A stretch of DNA of 42,411 nucleotides from Bacteroides sp. Marseille-P3684 (GTDB lineage: Bacteria > Bacteroidota > Bacteroidia > Bacteroidales > Bacteroidaceae), in the NCBI RefSeq assembly GCF_900291465.1, contig NZ_LT985808.1, positions 1,347,402 through 1,389,812 on the forward strand. The letters run 5' to 3'. The position numbers were made by a program, and so were the translations under genes. The notes beneath the pieces are model-generated. The model had not been told where the DNA came from. It ran no database searches and saw nothing but the letters and a program-made list of their open reading frames with translations. Below are positions 25,010 through 33,207 of this stretch, piece after piece (position 1 is the first letter of the stretch; the number at the start of each line of letters is the position of its first letter).

Positions 25010-28000
25010 TTAGAATCCCAGTTTTAAGCTCAGTGTGTAAGTGCGTGCCAGTGGGTAGGACGGGGCATTGCTAGCCCGGGTCTCCGGGTCTCCCCAGAGA
25101 TAGGGTGTGAAGGTCAGCAGGTTGTAGCCGCTCAGGGCAAGCTGGCAGGTGTTCATCTTCAGCTTCTTCATCCAGGGGAAGTTGAAGTTGTAGGCCAGCT
25201 GGAGCGTCTTCAGGCGCAGGTACTTCGAATCCTTCTCATAGAGCGTGCTCGATGCGTAGTTGTTGGTCGCATTCTCCCAGGTCGGACGCGGATACTTGGC
25301 GCTCTGCGACGGATTGTCGGGTGTCCATGTGTTGTCGAGGTGGTAGGCCAGCAGACCGCCCGTCGTGGGTCCCGTTGCCGAGGTGAAGGGCTGTCGGAAC
25401 ACATCGGAAATCATGCGCGACACGTTCCACGCGGCTGTCCACTGGCTGTTGAACTCCCAGTTCTTCCAGCTGAAGCCGAAGTTGAAGCCGAGCATGTACT
25501 CCGGGTCGTCGGTGTAGCCGTAGTCGCGGCTCATGTCGTTCACGTCAATCTTGCGGTCACCGTTCAGGTCCACATAAACGGCGTCACCCGGACGCAGTTC
25601 CGCCATCTGTTGCGGATAGGGGCGGTGGAAAGTCTGCTCATACAGGTCCGGCGTCTGTTCGTCGTAGTAGCGCCAGAACACATATTGCGACCGCGCCCCG
25701 ATGCGGTGTCCCTTCTGATACTGGTAGAGGTTGCTTTGCGGAGCTTCCTTGCGGTCGATGACCTCGTTCTGGTTCTGCGACAAGTTGAGGTTTGCCCAGT
25801 AGCGGAAGTCGTCGCCGAACTTGTCGTTCCACTTCAGGGACAGTTCCCATCCCCAGCTGTCGACAGCTCCCAGGTTGGCAAAAGGCACGCTGAAGCCGAT
25901 GATGCTGGGAGCGGTCCCGTCCTGCAGCAGGATGTTGGTGCGGTGTTCCCGGTAGTACTCGAAGGTCGCGCGCAAGCGGTCGTCGAAGAAGTTGGCGTCG
26001 ATACCGTAGTTCTGTTTGAAGGCTTTCTCCCAACCGACGTCGGCATTGTTCTTCGATGCTTCGCGGGCGCCCAGGCTGATGGTTCCGTTCTCGATGCCGA
26101 AGTTGTATCCATAGCCTCCGTTGCGGTTGGGGGACTCGCTGTTGTTGATTTCATACGGGTCTGCCAGGTAGAGGAAGCGCAGGTCCTTGTTTGTGGTCTT
26201 GTCGTTGCCCACAAATCCGAAGCTGACGCGCAGCTTGAGGAAGCTGACGTACTTTTTCAGCGGTTTGAAGAAGTTCTCCTCGCTGAGTATCCATCCCGCT
26301 GAGCCGGCAGGGAACGTACCGAAGCGACGTTCCGGAGCGAAGTTCTCCGAGCCGTTGTAGCCGATGTTGAACTCAGCCATGTAGCGGTTCTTGTAGTCAT
26401 AGGTTGCACGTCCGACCAATCCGACATAGCCGCGGGGAATGTCGCTGTAGGTCGAGCCGTAGTAGTACTCCTTCGACTGGTTGTAGAGCACCAGGGCGCT
26501 GACACTGTGGTCGCCGAAGGTGCGTGCGTAGTTGAAGCCAGCCTCCATGTACCAGTCGCGTCCTTTGCCGGTCTTCTGGCTGTATCGGATGTCGGTGTTC
26601 TCGCCCGACTTGCGGTACTTCAGTGAACCGTCCTCCTGAATGACCGGCGTATAGACTGCCACGGCGCCACCTTCGCCATACTTGTAGATGGTGAAGTCGC
26701 TGTTGTAGGAACCTTTCAGCTTGAACGAGAGTCCCTTGGTCAGGAAGTCGAGCTTTTGGTCTATGACGAGGTCGGCGTTCAGCTTGTTGTTGCTCTGATG
26801 ATTGGTGCCGGTACCGTAGTAAGCCATGCCGGTGCCTCCCGTGAACGGCAGCTGCAGGTCGCTGTAGTCGGTGGCGGTCACGATGTAGCGTCCGTCGATG
26901 ATGCCGGGGCTGGAGAACGGTGTGGCATAGTACATGTTCTTGATCATGCCCGACGCGCCCTGGCTGGTGTGCGGCTTGTCGGAGTTGTCCACGTTGCCGC
27001 TCAGGTTGATTTGCAGCGTGGTGCTCTTTGTCACGGTGAAGTCGAGGTTCGAGCGGTAGTTGAACCGCTGGTAGGAGTAGTCCAGGTTATAGGGGAGGCT
27101 GAAGTTGTTGAACAGGCCGCCCTGCGTATAGGCTCCGGCAGAGATGAAGTAGCGCACCGTCTTCGTGCCGCCCGAGATGCTCAGGTTGTGCTGGCTCTGG
27201 AGCGTCCGGTCCTTCATGATGTAGTCCGCCCAACGGGTGTCGGGGAAGCGGATGGGGTCGGAGTGGTCCTTGAACTTCTGGATAATCTCGTCCGAGAACA
27301 TCGGTGTCATCCCGTCCAGCTCGCGCATCCGGTTGTAGAACGTGGCATAGTCGTAAGAGTCTGCCTGTTCCACCATCTTTGTCGGTGTCAGGATACTGGC
27401 AGACGTGGTGAAGGATATCTTCGCCTTGCCTTCTGCGCCACGTTTGGTCGTTATCAGGACGACGCCGTTTGCCCCTCGGATGCCGAATACAGCCGTGGCG
27501 GAAGCATCCTTCAGGACGGTGATGCTCTCGATTTCATTCGGGTCGATGTCGTTCATGCTGCGTTCCACGCCGTCGACCTGAATCAGCGGCGATGAATCCC
27601 CGAAGGTCGCCTTGCCGCGGACGAAGATGCTCGCCGCATCCGAGCCCGGCTCTCCGGAATACTGCACGGTGGTCAGACCGGTCATCTGTCCGCCCAGGAC
27701 ATTCGATACCGAGCCTACCGGTGTACGGGTCAGGTCTTCGGTCTTCACACTGGCGACTGCACCGGTCACGGTCACTTTCTTCTGCACACCGTAGGCGACG
27801 ACCTGCACCTCCTGAATCATCTGTGTATCCTCGTGCAGGGTGATTGTCATGCCCGGACGGGCCTCCATGGTCACCGTCTGATAGCCGATGAAAGAGATGG
27901 TGAGCCTTGTGCCCGGTTTGACTTTGATGGAGAAGTTTCCGTCGATATCGGTGATGGCACCCGCCTTTACACCTTGCACCTGTACGCTTGCACCGATGAC

Positions 28001-28165
28001 CGGTTCGCCTTTATCGTCCACGACCGTACCCTTGAGGATGCCCTGCTGCTGTTCCATCCGTGTCTCGGCAAGGACCCTGCTCCCGGCGAGGGGCGAGGCT
28101 GCAAATGCCGACACAAACAGGACCAGGGGTAGGGTCGTGCCTGTTATGTAGTTTTTCTTGTTCAT
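25010..28165 (-). CDS. SusC/RagA-family TonB-dependent transporter (pair 1)
   Basis: A 1051-residue outer-membrane transporter. After a signal peptide (cleavage near SRVLA) comes the carboxypeptidase-D-like domain LKGTVVDDKGEPVIGASVQVQGVKAGAITDIDGNFSI, the plug (VVAYGVQKKVTVTGAVASVKTEDL, IFVRGKATFGDSSPLIQVDGVERSMNDIDPNEIESITVLKDASATAVFGIRGANGVVLITTKRG) and the barrel ending RTYTLSLKLGF. TonB-ExbBD energises import of bound oligosaccharide. It follows the fimbrillin-like lipoprotein gene by only 37 bp, so that gene probably belongs to the same transcript. Confidence 0.96.
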   Translation of the reverse strand: MNKKNYITGTTLPLVLFVSAFAASPLAGSRVLAETRMEQQQGILKGTVVDDKGEPVIGASVQVQGVKAGAITDIDGNFSIKVKPGTRLTISFIGYQTVTMEARPGMTITLHEDTQMIQEVQVVAYGVQKKVTVTGAVASVKTEDLTRTPVGSVSNVLGGQMTGLTTVQYSGEPGSDAASIFVRGKATFGDSSPLIQVDGVERSMNDIDPNEIESITVLKDASATAVFGIRGANGVVLITTKRGAEGKAKISFTTSASILTPTKMVEQADSYDYATFYNRMRELDGMTPMFSDEIIQKFKDHSDPIRFPDTRWADYIMKDRTLQSQHNLSISGGTKTVRYFISAGAYTQGGLFNNFSLPYNLDYSYQRFNYRSNLDFTVTKSTTLQINLSGNVDNSDKPHTSQGASGMIKNMYYATPFSSPGIIDGRYIVTATDYSDLQLPFTGGTGMAYYGTGTNHQSNNKLNADLVIDQKLDFLTKGLSFKLKGSYNSDFTIYKYGEGGAVAVYTPVIQEDGSLKYRKSGENTDIRYSQKTGKGRDWYMEAGFNYARTFGDHSVSALVLYNQSKEYYYGSTYSDIPRGYVGLVGRATYDYKNRYMAEFNIGYNGSENFAPERRFGTFPAGSAGWILSEENFFKPLKKYVSFLKLRVSFGFVGNDKTTNKDLRFLYLADPYEINNSESPNRNGGYGYNFGIENGTISLGAREASKNNADVGWEKAFKQNYGIDANFFDDRLRATFEYYREHRTNILLQDGTAPSIIGFSVPFANLGAVDSWGWELSLKWNDKFGDDFRYWANLNLSQNQNEVIDRKEAPQSNLYQYQKGHRIGARSQYVFWRYYDEQTPDLYEQTFHRPYPQQMAELRPGDAVYVDLNGDRKIDVNDMSRDYGYTDDPEYMLGFNFGFSWKNWEFNSQWTAAWNVSRMISDVFRQPFTSATGPTTGGLLAYHLDNTWTPDNPSQSAKYPRPTWENATNNYASSTLYEKDSKYLRLKTLQLAYNFNFPWMKKLKMNTCQLALSGYNLLTFTPYLWGDPETRASNAPSYPLARTYTLSLKLGF

Positions 28166-28202
28166 AGATATCTGTCTTTAGGAGTAAGGAAGCATGCGGC
28201 AA

Positions 28203-29819
28203 TCAGAAGGCTGCCATCATGCGGAATTGTCCGGCTCGTGAGCCGCGTTCAGCCAGGACGGTATAGAGCCCGCCTTCCATGCCGTGGGTCCATTGGTATA
28301 CCTCGCTGCGCAGGACGCTCGTCCAGTAGTGTCCGGACTGTGCGGTAGTGGAGACGAGTTCCTGTCCGCCGGCTTTCGTCAGGCTGCTGTTGAGCTGGCT
28401 CAGGTTGTCTGCTACCTGTTGCAGACCTTTGGCGGACGGGAGGTACCACGGACTTGCCGATGCAGGAAGTTCCACGGCGGAGCGGTATGCCTGGATGAAC
28501 TTGCAGGCATAGTCGCAGGTCGAGGGAGAACCTTTTCCCTCTTCCGTCACCATGGTCATGAGGACCGTGTTGTTGTAACCGAAGAAGGCGGGATACATGG
28601 CGAGCACATCGTTCTTCAGGCTGCCGTTGCGGCTGGTGTTGCAGTAAACGAACTTGCCTGCCCATTCCGCATCGTCATCGAACCAGGTATCATACGTACC
28701 TGACTTGCCGGAGTGGTATTGGGAAGTGGTGGAGCCGTCTTCCAGCGCAGCATTGTTCAGCGCCAGTATCAGTCCGTGAGAAGCGGAAGGATAGTCGCGG
28801 AAGAGCGCGTCCTGCACATCGCTGCAGGCATCCGGAGCCATGACGTGCGGCTGCGGATTGCCGGCGTATGCCACGATGCCCACGACATTTGCCGGGACCG
28901 TCTCCGCATCCTTGCTTACCAGGGAGCCGTCGGCGCAGAAATAGTCGCCTATGGCAAGGGTATAGCTGATCTTGCCTGCATCCTTTATGGTGTATTTCTT
29001 TGCGTTGCCACCTTGCAGGTTCCCTTTGGCGCTGTACTCCATCAGTTGGGTACCGGTGTAGGAACCGCCGATGGTGAAGTCCTTGCCGGGATTGACCAGT
29101 GCCAGGTAGGTATGGGTCGCTGCGTCGTAATGCGGATGTGCTGCCTTGCCGTTGATTTGGAAGTCCGCAGGTGAAACGTTCATCTGATAGTCGTCCAGTC
29201 CCGGATTGGTGAAGTCATAGGTCAGCTTCGGCATCTCCAGCACGACGAGGCTCATGCGGTGGGTCATCGTGAAGGCTACTTTGCCTTGCAGACGTTCCCC
29301 CTCGGCATCGCTTGAACTGGTCATGAGGTCTTGCTTCGTGTAGTTGTCGCCGCTTTGGTCGGACTGGATGTTCCAGGTGTTGACATACGATTCGAACGGG
29401 TCGCCCGTCTGTGTGGCTGCATCCCATTTCCCGGCGTCGAACTTCACATCTTCGCTGTAGGGATAGTAGGCGAAGAACTTCATGTATTTGAATTCCGTGC
29501 CCTTGTATTCGATGGGTTCACCCTCCAGCTCCCAGTTTCCCTCCTTGAAGGTGAACTTGCGGTTGGATATTTTCTCGACCACCTTGCCGCTGCGTACGGC
29601 AAACACGCCGATGGCATCCCCATCGGTGAAAGTGGTCTTGTAGGCTTGGTCGATGGCACGTGTGCCGTCGGTCGTGGCATAGCCGGAATCGGAGATGCTG
29701 ATGGTCAGTCCTTGTACGGAAGAGGCGGTCAGGTCAGGCTCGTTCTCTTGGGAACAGGAAACGGTGGCAGACATACCGGCTGCCAGCAACGCGATGGATA
29801 AGTATGCGGATAGTTTCAT
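28203..29819 (-). CDS. Fimbrillin-family lipoprotein
   Basis: A 538-residue surface lipoprotein: signal peptide and lipobox SATVSC, then SQENEPDLT. The first half has fimbrillin (Mfa/FimA-like) features: TRAIDQAYKTTFTDGDAIGVFAVRSGKVV, NRKFTFKEGNWELEGEPIEY, FKYMKFFAYYPYSED, KVAFTMTHRMSLVVLEMPKL. The C-terminal ~200 residues (HVMAPDACSDVQDALFRDYPSASHGLILALNNA, WYLPSAKGLQQVADNLSQLNSSL, HYWTSVLRSEVYQW, FRMMAAF) look like the 'fimbrillin plus C-lectin/tip-like' tail common in Bacteroides. It is encoded just upstream of susC, where it may serve as an adhesin or surface glycan binder for the locus. Its exact role is unknown. Confidence 0.75.
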   Translation of the reverse strand: MKLSAYLSIALLAAGMSATVSCSQENEPDLTASSVQGLTISISDSGYATTDGTRAIDQAYKTTFTDGDAIGVFAVRSGKVVEKISNRKFTFKEGNWELEGEPIEYKGTEFKYMKFFAYYPYSEDVKFDAGKWDAATQTGDPFESYVNTWNIQSDQSGDNYTKQDLMTSSSDAEGERLQGKVAFTMTHRMSLVVLEMPKLTYDFTNPGLDDYQMNVSPADFQINGKAAHPHYDAATHTYLALVNPGKDFTIGGSYTGTQLMEYSAKGNLQGGNAKKYTIKDAGKISYTLAIGDYFCADGSLVSKDAETVPANVVGIVAYAGNPQPHVMAPDACSDVQDALFRDYPSASHGLILALNNAALEDGSTTSQYHSGKSGTYDTWFDDDAEWAGKFVYCNTSRNGSLKNDVLAMYPAFFGYNNTVLMTMVTEEGKGSPSTCDYACKFIQAYRSAVELPASASPWYLPSAKGLQQVADNLSQLNSSLTKAGGQELVSTTAQSGHYWTSVLRSEVYQWTHGMEGGLYTVLAERGSRAGQFRMMAAF

Positions 29820-29861
29820 GATATGAACTTGTCTTAGTCTGTTAATAAGATGAGATAAAGG

Positions 29862-30347
29862 CTATTTCTTCGGGGTTGCCTCGATGTCCTCGTTGGTGAT
29901 GGTGCCCCAGTCTGAAGGGGTCATGGTGGTCTCTGTACCCACTACGCCCGGGTCAGGCTCCAGGTTGCCGCCGTCGACATCTTTCCACGGGCTGATTTGC
30001 GTCCCGGTGATGGTCAGGCGAATCGGGCTGTCGTTGTAGTCGTTGGCTGTCAGGGTGTAGTTGTAGGAGTAGCCCGGAAGCAGCTCTTTCAGGTTGGTGA
30101 TTTCCACCTTATAATATACGCGGGTTGTTTTCGTGCTCATGGCACCCTCGATGAGCAAACCTTCGCTTCCGAGAGTCTGCGGAAGGAAGAAGCCGGTGAA
30201 GGTGTGGTTGTTCGCATCGGTCAGGCTCTGGTAGACACTGGCGCCGGCAGCGTCCTCGTCGACAGCGGTCTGTCCTGTCTTGGGGTCGAAAGTTCCGTTG
30301 AGTTTCGTCAACTCTTCACAAATGTATGTAAAAAGCGTTATCTGCAA
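29862..30347 (-). pseudogene. 5'-truncated fimbrillin-like gene (C-terminal remnant)
   Basis: The frame encodes about 160 residues matching only the C-terminal part of fimbrillins: HTFTGFFLPQTLGSEGLLIEGAMSTKTTRVYYKVEITNLKELLPGYSYNYTLTANDYNDSPIRLTITGTQISPWKDVDGG. No ATG, signal peptide or lipobox precedes it. The only upstream initiation codon is a TTG at 30347, 12 bases after an in-frame TGA. No matching N-terminal half is found in the other minus-strand frames to about 30700. I read it as a remnant left by a 5' deletion. It could still be translated from an internal start, but would not be exported. Confidence 0.65.
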
Positions 30348-30698
30348 GAGATTTCCCGGTCATTCTGCTAAAAGGGGCAGAAAATACATGCTTTTGGTAA
30401 ATATTCCATGTCCGCTTCCTTCCCGTACAGCCCGTAATGGGGCGGTTTTAACGATTCCGGGACTCCTGAAGAGGAGAGACTATGTACTGTTTGTTGGATA
30501 AATAGGATGTTTGGTATGTTAAGAATTTTTCTTGCGTCCGCTTCCCTTGTTTCCTTCTTCGTTTCTATTTTGTCCGCTGCTCTGAACTGCATTTCAGACC
30601 TTGCCAATATAGGCGATGCTGTGCCTTTCTACCTTCTTTCTGCTGCTGTCTGAAGAAAAATACGGTCATTTTTGTATAGCTATGCCGCGAGATTCTTC
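30348..30698. other. AT-rich gap between the PUL and the partner-switching module
   Basis: About 350 bp separating divergent blocks, visibly richer in A/T than its surroundings. It holds no convincing gene. A direct repeat gtccgcttcc(c/t) occurs at 30410-30420 and 30536-30546. I find no TAnnTTTG box on the minus strand, so the promoter of the PUL is not identified; it may lie here in a non-consensus form or have been lost with the 5' end of the fimbrillin remnant. Confidence 0.5.
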
Positions 30699-30706
30699 TA
30701 AATTTG
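30699..30706 (+). promoter_or_regulatory. -7 box of the partner-switching operon
   Basis: TAAATTTG matches TAnnTTTG, with a TTTG at 30671-30674 (24-bp spacer, slightly long). It leaves a leader of roughly 110 nt before the ATG at 30822. Confidence 0.5.
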
Positions 30707-30821
30707 CACGGTTAATAGAATGGACAGGGTCTGCTTGCGAGCCGGAACTTATCCATTTGTAGCTGAAGAGTTATCTTGTTGCTTTAGTCCGGTTATACCC
30801 GGAAAGAAACATACACATCAC

Positions 30822-33176
30822 ATGAAAAGATGGAACCCCGACTTCATGAGCCATTCCTTTACGGCTCGTTTGCGCGTTTATGTCGTAGGCTTCACCGCCT
30901 TGCTGTTCATTCTCGCCTTTTACGTGATTTTTCGTTTTTCCTACCGCTTCATCCGTGAAGAGGCGGTACACCGTGCCGATGCACAGCTCGATAACACCAT
31001 CCTGCGCATTGACGGTGTGCTCAACTCCGTGGAGACGGCAGTTGCCAATTCCTCTTGGGCGGTCGGCGAAGAGCTGAACAAGCCCGACTCCCTCTATACA
31101 CTCCTGACCCGTTTCGTGGAACGCAATCCCATCATCAGCGGGAGTGCCGTTGCCTTCCGCGAAGACTTCTTCCGCGACAAGGGCTCCTACTACTCACCCT
31201 ATGTGTTCAAGGACGCCAATGGGGATATCCGTCGGCGACAGCTGGGAACCGAACGCTACAATTACAGCGAAAAGGAGTGGTTCTCCCGTCCGATGCAGAC
31301 CGGAAAGGCGCATTGGAGCGAACCTTACTACGACACCGGAGGAGGAGAGATGCTCATGACGACTTATTCCCAACCTCTCTATGATGCCGATCACCGCATG
31401 TACGGCGTCTTTACGGCAGACATCTCGCTGGCATGGCTAACCGAGCTGGTGAACGGAATACGCCCTTATCCGCGTTCCTACAACCTGATGATTGGCAGGG
31501 AGGGAACCTACATTGTCCATCACCGTCCGGAACGTATCCTGCATGAGACCATCTTTTCCGCTACCAAGACCATGAAGGACTCGACTACGCAGAAAATCGG
31601 GCGCGACATGCTGGCAGGCAGACGGGGTATGGAGGTGTTGCAGAACGACGACACGCTCTCCTACGTGTTTTATGCACCCATCGAGACGACGGGATGGTCG
31701 GTCGCCACGGTCTGTCCACGCGAGGAAATCTTTGCCAGTCTGGACAAGATACAGTGGTGCGTGGTGCTGATTGCCGTAGTGGGACTGGTGGTGCTCGGAC
31801 TGGTCTGCGGACACATTATCCGTCACATTCTGAACCCTTTGTCACGCTTTGCACAGGCGGCCCGGCAGATTGCGGGAGGAGACTTCCAGACACCGTTGCC
31901 TCCGAGCCCGTATGACGATGAGATGGGACAGCTGCGCGATGCGTTCGAGTACATGAAGCGCGAGCTGGCGGAATACATGGAGGAGCTGCAACAGACGACG
32001 GTCCGCAAGGAGCGCATCGAGAGTGAGTTGCGCATTGCCAGTGAGATACAGATGGGCATGATTCCCAAACTTTTCCCGCCTTTCCCGGAACGGAAGGACA
32101 TCGACCTCTATGCCATCCTGAAGCCGGCAAAGGAGGTGGGCGGCGACCTGTATGACTTCTTTATCCACGAGGAGAAGCTGCTCTTCGTGATTGGCGACGT
32201 GTCGGGCAAGGGGATTCCTGCCTCACTGCTGATGGCGGTTACCCGAAGCCTGTTCCGTACGATTGCCGTTCACCGGAAGACGGCGGGTGAAATAGTTGCT
32301 GCCCTGAACCGTGCGGTGGCGGACAACAACGAGTCGAACATGTTCATCACCCTGTTCGTCGGAGTGCTCGACCTGGCATCCGGCGAACTGGACTACTGCA
32401 ATGCGGGGCACAATCCCCCGGTGTTCCTGCAGACGGGGGGGAAGCCGCGCCTGTTGTCCTGCCTGCCCAATATACCGATAGGTGTATTCAAGGACTTCGA
32501 CTACGTGGCGGAGTCCGGACGTCTGGATAACGGCAGCCTCCTGTTGCTCTACACCGACGGACTGACCGAGGCGGAGAACCCGTCGGAGGAGTTGTACTCC
32601 GTGGAACGTCTGCTGGCGACCCTCGAAGGCATGCAGGAACTGCCGGCACAGGAAATTATCCGTACACTGGAGCGGAGCGTGAAGGACTTTGCCGGTGAGG
32701 CGGAACAGAACGACGACCTGACCATGCTGGCTCTCCGCTTGAAGCACGACCCGGATTCGCAGGAGATGGAACTGGTGCTGGAGAACCGGCTCACGGAGAT
32801 TCTCCGTCTGGAGGACTTCGTCAAGCAGGCGGGGCAACGTGCCGGTATCCCTGCCGATGAGACGGAGATGGTGCTCCTGGCAGTAGAGGAGGCGGTCACG
32901 AACGTTATCCGTTATGCATACGGTGACGGGGAGGGTCTTATCCGTCTGACGGCAGCATGCCGGGACGGCAACCTGGTTTTCGAGTTGCGGGACAGCGGAC
33001 AGGCTTTTGACCCGACACAGGTTCCGGAAGCCGACGTGACGCTTCCCGCAGAAGAGAGGACGCCGGGAGGACTGGGACTTCTGCTGGTGCGGCGCATCAT
33101 GGACGAGGTCCGCTACCAACGGACGGACGGTGAAAACCGGCTGACACTGGTGAAGAGGGGCAAGCTGACAAGCTGA
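30822..33176 (+). CDS. Membrane SpoIIE/RsbU-type phosphatase fused to RsbW-like kinase domain
   Basis: A 784-residue sensor protein. One helix (about residues 18-40) and a second near 310-332 flank a periplasmic sensing region of dCache type (SGSAVAFREDFF, YSEKEWFSRPMQTGKAHWSEPYYDTGGGEMLMTTYSQPLYD). A HAMP segment (HILNPLSRFAQAARQIAGGDFQTPL) and coiled coil lead to a PP2C/SpoIIE phosphatase domain (about 426-640) with metal motifs VGGDLYDFF and GDVSGKGIPASLLM, then DGLTEAENPSEELY and QNDDLTMLALR. The last ~135 residues are a HATPase_c_2 domain with EEAVTNVIRYAYGD (N box) and GGLGLLLVRR (G box), like the anti-sigma kinase RsbW. Kinase and phosphatase of a partner switch are thus in one chain, and their STAS target is encoded two genes downstream. 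I chose the ATG at 30822 because it directly precedes the first helix. Confidence 0.9.
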   Translation: MKRWNPDFMSHSFTARLRVYVVGFTALLFILAFYVIFRFSYRFIREEAVHRADAQLDNTILRIDGVLNSVETAVANSSWAVGEELNKPDSLYTLLTRFVERNPIISGSAVAFREDFFRDKGSYYSPYVFKDANGDIRRRQLGTERYNYSEKEWFSRPMQTGKAHWSEPYYDTGGGEMLMTTYSQPLYDADHRMYGVFTADISLAWLTELVNGIRPYPRSYNLMIGREGTYIVHHRPERILHETIFSATKTMKDSTTQKIGRDMLAGRRGMEVLQNDDTLSYVFYAPIETTGWSVATVCPREEIFASLDKIQWCVVLIAVVGLVVLGLVCGHIIRHILNPLSRFAQAARQIAGGDFQTPLPPSPYDDEMGQLRDAFEYMKRELAEYMEELQQTTVRKERIESELRIASEIQMGMIPKLFPPFPERKDIDLYAILKPAKEVGGDLYDFFIHEEKLLFVIGDVSGKGIPASLLMAVTRSLFRTIAVHRKTAGEIVAALNRAVADNNESNMFITLFVGVLDLASGELDYCNAGHNPPVFLQTGGKPRLLSCLPNIPIGVFKDFDYVAESGRLDNGSLLLLYTDGLTEAENPSEELYSVERLLATLEGMQELPAQEIIRTLERSVKDFAGEAEQNDDLTMLALRLKHDPDSQEMELVLENRLTEILRLEDFVKQAGQRAGIPADETEMVLLAVEEAVTNVIRYAYGDGEGLIRLTAACRDGNLVFELRDSGQAFDPTQVPEADVTLPAEERTPGGLGLLLVRRIMDEVRYQRTDGENRLTLVKRGKLTS

Positions 33177-33207
33177 AACAACATTTCTAACTAAATAAAG
33201 CAAAACG

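Noticed and set aside
30368-30607. A 79-codon minus-strand frame upstream of the fimbrillin remnant
   Set aside because: It has no lipoprotein signal or fimbrillin features and is not in frame with the remnant, so it does not supply the missing N-terminus.
30340-30710. Invertible promoter segment upstream of the PUL
   Set aside because: I found a direct repeat (30410-30420 and 30536-30546) but no inverted repeats flanking a promoter, and no invertase gene nearby, so it is not called.
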